IMG/VR virus record: IMGVR_UViG_3300042291_001997
Coordinates: 1 to 25,445 of that record
Source: a virus
DNA length: 25,445 nucleotides
Strand: one strand, 5' to 3'
Numbering within the stretch: position 1 is the stretch's first letter; every line of letters begins with the position of its first letter. The translations under genes were made by a program, and so were the position numbers. Below are positions 8,105 to 15,590 of this stretch, piece by piece. The notes below the pieces were generated by a model. That model saw nothing but the letters and a program-made list of their open reading frames with translations. It did no database searches and was not told the origin of the DNA.

Positions 8105-11100
8105 TGGCCGATAATATTAAAATTATAGGGAATATAAATGATATTCAAAGAATATCTAGGATAAAAGATGAAGATCAAAATCTTTTAAATACTCAAATTA
8201 TTAATCAAACATTTGGGTATAATAAAGATTACATAGAATTCTTTATATATGATCTAAATCAAAACCTAATATATTCTAATTTAGATTATAAAAATTTTAA
8301 ATCAGCTAATAATTTTAATTTAAATCCTAATGGAAGTATTCCTGTAATAGAAATAGATCCTGTTAGTGATATCCAATCCCTAAATTACATTTCAGGTGAG
8401 TTTTTATCTCAATATAATTTTTTTAAATCTACTTCATTAGACCCTTCTATAAATTTATTTATTCAAGAAATATCTGATGATCGTACTGAAATAAGAATCA
8501 ATTCAGCTGATATAGCATCAGATAATTTAGTTACTAGAGGAAATTCTATAATTGATTCAGTAACCAATTCAGTAGAACAAAAATCATTTTTATTAAACCA
8601 ATCTAATAATACTCAAATATTAATAGTTAATGCTATAATAGATGAAAACTCTCAAACTCCTAGTATATTATTAAAATTATATGAACCTTTATCGTTAAAT
8701 GTTGATTTAAAATCAACAGTATGGGTATCGGAAGAAATTATTGAACCTTATGTTTTTAACATAAATTTGGATACTTCAATAATTCCTGATCCTATTCCCC
8801 AATTAAAAGGTCCAAATTTCGATATTGATATAGATATAAAACAGAATTTAGGGACTAAATATGAAAATTATTCATCATTAGTATCTTCATTAACTGGCTC
8901 ATCATATCGTCAAGTATTAAATTATATGAATGATTTATCATATGATTTAAATATAGATTATACCTCATTTAATAATTTTATCCATTTTAGCTCAGCTGAA
9001 AAACGTTTAGGAATATTTTATAATAAAGTAAAACAAATTGAAGATTATAATAATAATATAAATGTAATAACTGGTTCTACAAATATTTTAAAAAATGAAC
9101 AAACAGCATCAATTAAACAAAATATTGATGATATTGTTTCTAAATTTGATGGATTTGAAAATTATTTATATTATGAATCATCTTCATATGCTTGGCCTAA
9201 AATAACCTCAGCAAAACCATTTATATTAGCTACTACAGCTTCAGCTAATGTTTGGTACAGTAATTATACTTCATCAGCTAATGAGTATGATGAAGATAAT
9301 TTAGACTATTTATATAACATTGCCCCAGCATATGTAAAAAATGATCCATTAAACTATCAATCATATTATACTTTTACTGATATGATTGGTCATTATTTTG
9401 ATAATATATGGATTTATATTACATCAATTAATGAACTATACAATGCCGATAACAATCTTGAAAAGGGTGTTTCTAAAGATATTGTATATGATGCTTTACG
9501 TTCGTTAGGTGTTAAATTATATAATAGTAAAGGAGACAATGATTTTAAAGATTATATTGGAGGAATCAATAGTGGCAGTACATTATTTACAAATAATTTT
9601 TCTACAACAAGCAGTTATTTAAATAACATACCTAAAAAGGATTTATTAGCTGAAACATTTAAAAGAATATATCATAATATACCTTTGTTATCTAAAACAA
9701 AAGGCACATCAGTTGGTTTACAAGACTTAATAACAACATTTGGTGTTACAAGTAGCATATTTTCCCCAAATGAATTTGGAGGTTCTAATAAGAAAAATCA
9801 ATTAAAAGGATATGATAATGATAAAATTACAATTCAAAATAATACTATAACTGGTAGTGTTTTATCACCATTTATATCATTACAACAACCATTTACAGCT
9901 TCATCTGATTTTACATCAACAGATTTGCATTTTGTAGATTTATCATTTAGCCCACAAACCGAATTAAACTCTAGGGTTTCTGCTTCAATTGCTGTAACTT
10001 ATCCTACATTTTCATTAGATGAATATATTGGAGATCCTAGATTAATGGCTTCATCATCGTATGATGATTTAATCACCCAACAAAATTATTTTATTTCTGC
10101 TAGTTCAGCTATATCAGGTAGTGCAAAACGTTTAGATTATAAAGGATTTATTGAATTAGTAAAATATTTTGATAATAGTTTATTTAAAATGTTAAAAGAT
10201 TTTGTTCCTGCTAGAACAAACGCTCTAACAGGTATAACAATTAAATCTCCTGCATTAGAAAGAAATAAAGTACCTATATACCATCCTAAAGTAACAAAAG
10301 AAACAACATATGATGCTAAATATAGTGGTCCAACTATTACTGAGGATAAAACATACCACTATAATAAAATAACAGGTAATAAATTTTCATTTTATACTGG
10401 TGAGTTTACCGGTTCGTATGTTAATATAAACGATGTATTTGAGAGTTCAAATCCTAATCCATATCTTCATCCAACAAATTCAATTGACATAAATAAATTT
10501 AATCATACTGATTTTAATGTAACATTGAATAATGTTTCTTCAAGTGTATCTTCTAATTCAAGGAAGAAACTAGAAAAAATTTATGTTTCTTTAAATAATA
10601 ATATCTTTTTATCAAGTTCATTTAATGAATACACATCAGACGCTGAATTACAAGAAAGTAATTTATCGTTAAATGGATTTCAAAATTCACGTTACAATGG
10701 AACTAAAATTTCAAGTTTAAAACTTAATACATATAGTCCAGCATCTAATGCCTATTCAGGAGATAATTCTTATGGTAAAACAGCTGTTATTGATCATAAT
10801 ACTAGAAAATTAGGTTTATTTTATCAGATTGCTACTAATCCTTATTTTAACTATCCTTCTAGAAATAATGTGTTTATAAAATACCTTGTTGATGAAAATG
10901 GAAACTTAACTGAATTAAATAAGAAAAATAAAAATTGGAATGAAGTACAAAATATTTTTAAATCTGGGGAATTACTAGCAGTAGCTCAATTCGACAATTC
11001 AAGAGACTCAGGTATAGTTAAAACTACTCAGAAATCAACAGATGGTAATAAACCTATATATAATAGTGGGTATTCTTATTTCCCTATAATATATGCTAGT

Positions 11101-12522
11101 TCTACAGATAAAGAATTATATTTTAATTATACTGGAGATACTAAATCTAAATTATTCAGAATAGTAACTTCGGGTGGATTTATAAGTGGAAGTAGTAGTA
11201 ATAAATATCCTATTAATAGTGGTAAAATATTTAAACTATTTCAAAATGGTACTGATACATTTGATACTGAATTTAGTGATGGTAATGCTTTTTATAAAAC
11301 TAGTGGTAGTTTAAATATGTTTTCAACTTATAGTATTCAAGAAACTAGTAAACAACAATTTAATGCTAATTTCTCAGTAAATGTAGAATTCCCATCTATT
11401 AATCTTTCTGGTTCATTTACATTTAATATTAATAAAGTAGGAACTTTAACTCCCTTAGCTTCCCAATCCTTATCTATAGTTTCTGGATTTACATCAAGAA
11501 TAAACACAGTTTATAAATATTTTAAAAAAACAGATAACGACCTATACTATAATCCTCCCCAAGATATTAAAGTATATGATGGGAGTGGAACTTATGTAGA
11601 AACTTTAACAACTTTAACAACATTACGTAAAGTTTTAACATCCCCTGAACTAACTAGTTATGATTATAATAATCCCTGTAACTTTATTACATCTACAGAA
11701 TTTTACATAACTGACGCAGATTATTTATCTGCTGAGAGTATTTTAGGATGTAATGATACATATGTATTAGGTACCCCTAAACTATATGAATATCCAACAT
11801 CAAAATTATCAGATATTTTAACTTTTAAAGTATCTACTCCATCTACCCCATTTACAGTAGATGATAAAATTAGTTATGAATTTATAACAGGGAGTAATGG
11901 GTTCAATACTACTAATTTTACAGCATCTATATTAGCTGGTGGTTCATTTTCTAATCAATTATCTGAATATCAAGTAGGAAGTAATCCATTTGCTACATCT
12001 TCATTATCTCCCTTTATATCTGGCTCATTAAATAATACTTTAATATTAAATAGTTCATTAAGTTATTTTAAAGATTATTTATTTATGCCTACTGGAAGTG
12101 CTCCTATAACTAAAAATTCTTTATTTGATACTTATGGTGATGTTGATTATAATTTTTCACCTAAAGCTGGAGATTTTATATCTATATATTATTCAGGGGG
12201 ATATTTTGAGTCTTCTATTTTAAATGTTTATACTGATATTTCAGGAAAAATAAATCTAACAGTATCATCAGAATTACCTAGTAATTTAACTAAATTAGCT
12301 TTTGCTAATGGTGATATAACTAAATTTATAATATTAAGTAAAGTAGATGATGAAACTAACTTAATATTAACATTTGATAAAAAACCAGGAAATACATCTT
12401 TAGGATTTATTATTCCTAATAATTTACATCCTGATGTGTTAGCTAATATAGATGTTATAACTAAAGAAGTAAAACAGAAATTAATTGATTTAGGAACAAA
12501 TAGTGGTGGAGGTACATTTTAA
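8104..12522 (+). CDS. Large baseplate wedge/tail protein (gp7-position, tail protein I-like segment)
   Basis: 1472 residues. Three regions recall motifs shared by large tail proteins of marine and Bacteroidota phages. Residues about 411-475 contain YTFTDMIGHYFDNIWIYI and DIVYDALRSLGVKLY. Residues about 518-560 contain FKRIYHNIPLLSKTKGTSVG and end FSPNEFGG, like the 'LPYLLKTKGT...GIP...EFGG' tail protein I-type segment. Residues about 674-730 contain LVKYFDNSLFKMLKDFVPAR and then KSPALERNK. The remainder is Ser/Thr/Asn/Tyr-rich beta structure. It ends in a Gly-rich tail (NSGGGTF). Its size, position after gp25-gp6 and these motifs suit a wedge protein in the place of T4 gp7 (1032 aa), perhaps with added outer domains. 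Assignment to gp7 itself is inference. A 50-base gap follows. Confidence 0.6.
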   Translation: MADNIKIIGNINDIQRISRIKDEDQNLLNTQIINQTFGYNKDYIEFFIYDLNQNLIYSNLDYKNFKSANNFNLNPNGSIPVIEIDPVSDIQSLNYISGEFLSQYNFFKSTSLDPSINLFIQEISDDRTEIRINSADIASDNLVTRGNSIIDSVTNSVEQKSFLLNQSNNTQILIVNAIIDENSQTPSILLKLYEPLSLNVDLKSTVWVSEEIIEPYVFNINLDTSIIPDPIPQLKGPNFDIDIDIKQNLGTKYENYSSLVSSLTGSSYRQVLNYMNDLSYDLNIDYTSFNNFIHFSSAEKRLGIFYNKVKQIEDYNNNINVITGSTNILKNEQTASIKQNIDDIVSKFDGFENYLYYESSSYAWPKITSAKPFILATTASANVWYSNYTSSANEYDEDNLDYLYNIAPAYVKNDPLNYQSYYTFTDMIGHYFDNIWIYITSINELYNADNNLEKGVSKDIVYDALRSLGVKLYNSKGDNDFKDYIGGINSGSTLFTNNFSTTSSYLNNIPKKDLLAETFKRIYHNIPLLSKTKGTSVGLQDLITTFGVTSSIFSPNEFGGSNKKNQLKGYDNDKITIQNNTITGSVLSPFISLQQPFTASSDFTSTDLHFVDLSFSPQTELNSRVSASIAVTYPTFSLDEYIGDPRLMASSSYDDLITQQNYFISASSAISGSAKRLDYKGFIELVKYFDNSLFKMLKDFVPARTNALTGITIKSPALERNKVPIYHPKVTKETTYDAKYSGPTITEDKTYHYNKITGNKFSFYTGEFTGSYVNINDVFESSNPNPYLHPTNSIDINKFNHTDFNVTLNNVSSSVSSNSRKKLEKIYVSLNNNIFLSSSFNEYTSDAELQESNLSLNGFQNSRYNGTKISSLKLNTYSPASNAYSGDNSYGKTAVIDHNTRKLGLFYQIATNPYFNYPSRNNVFIKYLVDENGNLTELNKKNKNWNEVQNIFKSGELLAVAQFDNSRDSGIVKTTQKSTDGNKPIYNSGYSYFPIIYASSTDKELYFNYTGDTKSKLFRIVTSGGFISGSSSNKYPINSGKIFKLFQNGTDTFDTEFSDGNAFYKTSGSLNMFSTYSIQETSKQQFNANFSVNVEFPSINLSGSFTFNINKVGTLTPLASQSLSIVSGFTSRINTVYKYFKKTDNDLYYNPPQDIKVYDGSGTYVETLTTLTTLRKVLTSPELTSYDYNNPCNFITSTEFYITDADYLSAESILGCNDTYVLGTPKLYEYPTSKLSDILTFKVSTPSTPFTVDDKISYEFITGSNGFNTTNFTASILAGGSFSNQLSEYQVGSNPFATSSLSPFISGSLNNTLILNSSLSYFKDYLFMPTGSAPITKNSLFDTYGDVDYNFSPKAGDFISIYYSGGYFESSILNVYTDISGKINLTVSSELPSNLTKLAFANGDITKFIILSKVDDETNLILTFDKKPGNTSLGFIIPNNLHPDVLANIDVITKEVKQKLIDLGTNSGGGTF

Positions 12523-12545
12523 TTAAAAAAATTATAAAATATATA

Positions 12546-12553
12546 TATTTATA
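12546..12553 (+). promoter_or_regulatory. TATTTATA element upstream of the 12573 gene (candidate late promoter)
   Basis: TATTTATA lies 19 bases before the ATG at 12573 within the longest gap of the window (12523-12572). The following leader AATAATAAATAAATT closely matches the one downstream of the copy at 1365. This gap is the best candidate for a new transcript start ahead of the fibre and adhesin genes. No hairpin terminator is seen in the gap. Confidence 0.45.
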
Positions 12554-12572
12554 CGAAAATAATAAATAAATT

Positions 12573-13235
12573 ATGGCAATTTTAAATAACACTACAGTAA
12601 CCGTAGATGCTATATTAACTAAAAAGGGACGTGAATTATTAGCAAGAAATGACGGTTCTTTTCAAATAACCCAATTTTCATTAGCTGATGATGAAATTGA
12701 TTATACTTTATATAATCCTACTCATCCATCCGGATCAGCATTTTATGGCGAAGCTATTGAAGCTATGCCTATGTTAGAAGCATTTCCTGATGAAGCTCAA
12801 ATAATGCGTTATAAATTAGTTACTTTACCTCGTGGCACTTCAAAATTACCTGTTATTTCATTAGGTTACAATACAATTTCATTACGCCAAGGTGCTAGTT
12901 TAACTATTACTCCTCAAACATTAAATTATTTAGGAGCTACTTCAACCTTTGAAGCTAACGGTTATACAGCAACAATATCAGACATTAGATTATTATCTGA
13001 TTTCAGTGGAGTCGGTGTTACAACTACTACCCCTACAACCGATGCTAATACAACTACTGGTACTAAATTAAGTAAATCTGTTCTTGGAACTTCATTTACA
13101 CTATCAGGTACTACAATTAATACCTTATTTGGTACTTCAACAACTCAATTATCAACTACAATAACAGTAGTTGGTAGAGATTCTGGTGCTAGAATTACAA
13201 TCCCAGTAAACATAATTAAAGTAAATAACCTATAA
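12573..13235 (+). CDS. Virion structural protein, marine-myophage type
   Basis: 220 residues. The N-terminal half has a segment I recall from structural proteins of marine T4-like phages: TVDAILTKKGRELLARN, then ITQFSLADDEIDYTLYNPTH, then MLEAFPDEAQIMRYKLVTLP. The function of this family is not established, but it occurs near tail-fibre and baseplate genes. From about residue 95 it becomes a beta-rich, Ig-like region, with a Thr-rich linker near residues 149-165 (VTTTTPTTDANTTTG) reminiscent, on a small scale, of the repeats in the fibre genes. It follows the 50-base gap with a candidate promoter and is followed one base later by the next structural gene. No signal peptide is seen. Confidence 0.6.
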   Translation: MAILNNTTVTVDAILTKKGRELLARNDGSFQITQFSLADDEIDYTLYNPTHPSGSAFYGEAIEAMPMLEAFPDEAQIMRYKLVTLPRGTSKLPVISLGYNTISLRQGASLTITPQTLNYLGATSTFEANGYTATISDIRLLSDFSGVGVTTTTPTTDANTTTGTKLSKSVLGTSFTLSGTTINTLFGTSTTQLSTTITVVGRDSGARITIPVNIIKVNNL

Positions 13236-13236
13236 T

Positions 13237-14238
13237 ATGTCATTTGTTAGATATAATACTGATGATTCAGTAATAAGTTCAGAAACAGTAGTAAGAGGAA
13301 TGTGGACAGCAGATACTGCTAGTTTAACTGCATTCTTTACATCTAGTTTAGTTACTAGTTCATATCACTTAAATGTATATGATACATCAACTACCTCATC
13401 TCTTCAATTTGCTATTCAATATGGCCATTTAAATGGAAGTGGATCATCAGATATAAATTCAGCAGTAGCTGATATTACTCCGACTCGTATTACTTATGGC
13501 CAATATAGAAGTTTAATTTATAATGATGAAAATTCATCATTTAATTTTGGGGGTATAACATCTAAAGATTTCTTTGCTTTAAATATTGCTCGCTCTCGCT
13601 TTAAAGAATCAATTAAGCCAGGCTCATTAGCTCTAAAATTATCGGGTTCTAGTGGAGGTTTAACTACATTAACTTTAACTGATGATAGTATAACAAATGG
13701 ATCTGTTACTAATTTTATTGGATCTAATCGTTATTATACTTTAATTTCAGGTAGTACAGGTACAGCTGCAACATCATTAGCTGGTATTTCTGGTAGTTAT
13801 GGTTTATTATTTCCTGATTTGGGAGTTATATTATTAAATCCATTAGCATTATCGTTAAGTTCAGGTAGTGGAGGTATAGGTTTAAGTATAAATACAGGTA
13901 ATGGAACATCAGGTAATCCAAATTTAGCAAGTATGTATACTGCTATTAGTGGATCTGGTGCTAAATCATTTACATTACAATCTCAAGAAACCGTGTCATC
14001 ACGTTATTTCTTTACTAGAGTTAAAAATAACGAATTTAACTATACAACAAATCCTTCAGTTATAAATGATAGTGGTAGCTTATTATATGATACATTAATT
14101 GATAACCCACAGACTTATATGACTACTGTAGGTATGTATAATGATAATAATGAATTAGTAGCTGTTGCTAAACTATCTCGTCCTTTAATTAAAGACTTTA
14201 CTAAAGAAGCATTAATTAGAGTTAAATTAGACTATTAA
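13237..14238 (+). CDS. Virion/tail-fibre-type structural protein with duplicated C-terminal module
   Basis: 333 residues, Ser/Gly/Thr-rich and beta in character. Residues about 90-130 contain SFNFGGITSKDFFALNIAR, followed by FKESIKPGSLALKLSG. The C-terminal module (about 250-333) contains YFFTRVKNNEFNYTTNPS, then MTTVGMYNDNNELVAVAKLS and ends IRVKLDY. The NEFN...NP and GLYNDxNELLxVAK-type pattern is common at the C-termini of phage structural proteins. It recurs in this window as the separate 104-aa protein at 23096-23410. The function of the module is unknown; a docking or trimerisation role is inference. The gene is coupled to the previous one (one-base gap) and lies immediately before the repeat-rich fibre genes. 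Confidence 0.6.
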   Translation: MSFVRYNTDDSVISSETVVRGMWTADTASLTAFFTSSLVTSSYHLNVYDTSTTSSLQFAIQYGHLNGSGSSDINSAVADITPTRITYGQYRSLIYNDENSSFNFGGITSKDFFALNIARSRFKESIKPGSLALKLSGSSGGLTTLTLTDDSITNGSVTNFIGSNRYYTLISGSTGTAATSLAGISGSYGLLFPDLGVILLNPLALSLSSGSGGIGLSINTGNGTSGNPNLASMYTAISGSGAKSFTLQSQETVSSRYFFTRVKNNEFNYTTNPSVINDSGSLLYDTLIDNPQTYMTTVGMYNDNNELVAVAKLSRPLIKDFTKEALIRVKLDY

Positions 14239-14251
14239 AAAACTATTATAA

Positions 14252-15583
14252 ATGGCTTCATTTAAAAGATTGAAGAGATCGGATGTAATTTCCGTTCCAT
14301 ATGTAGCCAATAAAAATTGGGTTTTTGATTATTGTCCCTATCCTAAAGACCAGTATATCAAGTTATATAAAGGAACCAACGTAACTGGTTCCTTTTCAAC
14401 TAAATACGATTCAGTCACAGAAGGCCAATATGAAAGACTAATCTATTCACAGATAAATCATTTATTTTATCAAAATTATTCATCTAGTAATCAAAATCTG
14501 AATACTAGTTCTTTAATGTCTTCATTGTATTATGATGGAGCTTCTCAAAACCGATTAACTGGATCTTACTTTAACTATAATGATAACCCGGGATTGATTA
14601 AAACTCTTCCTACGGGTGCTATGGAAGGTATTCGTATATTAGCTATAAATCAAGATTTATACGGTCAACAAGTATTACCATATGCATTTGAATTATCATC
14701 TTCTGTTTATTATGTTAAAGATGACGGTATAGGTAACTTAATTGATTATAAAAATTCTAATACCTATATTGGTAATATTTTTTATTCTCATGGTCTTGCT
14801 GTAGTAACACATCAGGATTACCAATTGATGTGGCCTTTACCCCCACTAGCCCAATTCAAACAAGTTGAATTTTTAGATACCGACAGCCCGAAATTTATAG
14901 ATTTAAATACATCTATTGATGGGAGAGGAAATCAAATCAATACTTCCTCTTTATCTGTTTCTGGTCCATATGCTGATTTATGTACTATTTCTCCTAATGG
15001 GACTTTAATCTTTAGTGGCACAGATCCTGGAATATATACTATTTATTATACTTTTGATGCCATAGTAGTTGATTCATCATGTGGACTTGAAAATAAAACC
15101 CTTACAAGTAACCAAGGAATACTAGAAATAATAATAAAATCTAATTGTGGATTTAATGTATCAGTAGTAGAGACTACTGTAACACCAGCCCCTACAACAT
15201 CCCCAACTCCTGGACCAACATCTGCCCCAACAACTTCACCAACTACTTCACCTACAACAGTACCTACTCCAGCTCCAGGATCTACCCCAACTCCAACAAC
15301 TGCTCCTACTACAGCTCCAACTACGGCGCCTACGACAGCACCTACAACTGCTCCAACAACAGTACCTACACCTTCTCCTATCCCACCAACATATACATTA
15401 TTAACAAGATGTGGTGACTTTAGTTCAGGATGGTACTGGGCAGGTGGTGGAACTTTAGGAGAAGCTGATTTAGTTTATTCAGCTGGTGGATATTGTTATT
15501 TTGTAGCTGGTTCAACAATTGATTTAACTGGATTAACCCCAATTTATGGTACTTTAAATAATTGTCCTGATGGATGCTATTAA
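14252..15583 (+). CDS. Putative tail fibre/adhesin with Pro-Thr-rich linker and C-terminal Cys module
   Basis: 443 residues. The N-terminal part (1-205) is Tyr/Ser/Asn-rich (FDYCPYPKDQYIKLYKGTNV; later LAVVTHQDYQLMWPLPP) with no recognised family. Residues about 207-305 look like an Ig-type beta domain containing ISPNGTLIFSGTDPGIYTIY. Residues about 311-380 are a PTTA/PTTS linker. Residues about 381-443 form a small module with four cysteines (starting YTLLTRCGDF, ending NCPDGCY). A related module occurs twice in the 1788-aa protein downstream. There is no signal peptide; virion fibres do not need one. It is the first of three adjacent genes with the same linker type. A perfect 10-bp inverted repeat lies 118-144 bases into the gene. 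Host-contact fibre is inference from position and composition. Confidence 0.6.
   Translation: MASFKRLKRSDVISVPYVANKNWVFDYCPYPKDQYIKLYKGTNVTGSFSTKYDSVTEGQYERLIYSQINHLFYQNYSSSNQNLNTSSLMSSLYYDGASQNRLTGSYFNYNDNPGLIKTLPTGAMEGIRILAINQDLYGQQVLPYAFELSSSVYYVKDDGIGNLIDYKNSNTYIGNIFYSHGLAVVTHQDYQLMWPLPPLAQFKQVEFLDTDSPKFIDLNTSIDGRGNQINTSSLSVSGPYADLCTISPNGTLIFSGTDPGIYTIYYTFDAIVVDSSCGLENKTLTSNQGILEIIIKSNCGFNVSVVETTVTPAPTTSPTPGPTSAPTTSPTTSPTTVPTPAPGSTPTPTTAPTTAPTTAPTTAPTTAPTTVPTPSPIPPTYTLLTRCGDFSSGWYWAGGGTLGEADLVYSAGGYCYFVAGSTIDLTGLTPIYGTLNNCPDGCY
14369..14395. other. Perfect 10-bp hairpin inside the 443-aa fibre gene
   Basis: AAAGGAACCA (14369-14378) pairs perfectly with TGGTTCCTTT (14386-14395) around the 7-base loop ACGTAAC, and one more T follows. 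The shape (A-rich 5' arm, GGAACC core, T run) resembles a small intrinsic terminator, but it lies inside an intact reading frame. It may pause RNA polymerase or protect mRNA, or be chance. Confidence 0.45.
15182..15390 (+). repeat. Pro/Thr/Ala/Ser linker-coding repeat in the 443-aa gene
   Basis: About 70 codons of period-four repeat (PTTA/PTTS units, 12 bp each, for example CCAACTACGGCG), with an internal PGSTPTPTTAP. The same unit and the PGSTP variant occur in the two following genes. Base composition is much richer in C and G than the flanking coding sequence. Confidence 0.9.
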
Positions 15584-15590
15584 TATATAA

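Noticed and set aside
12523-12572. Intrinsic terminator or tRNA in the longest gap
   Set aside because: The 50 bases are nearly all A/T with no stable stem and no tRNA-like arms.
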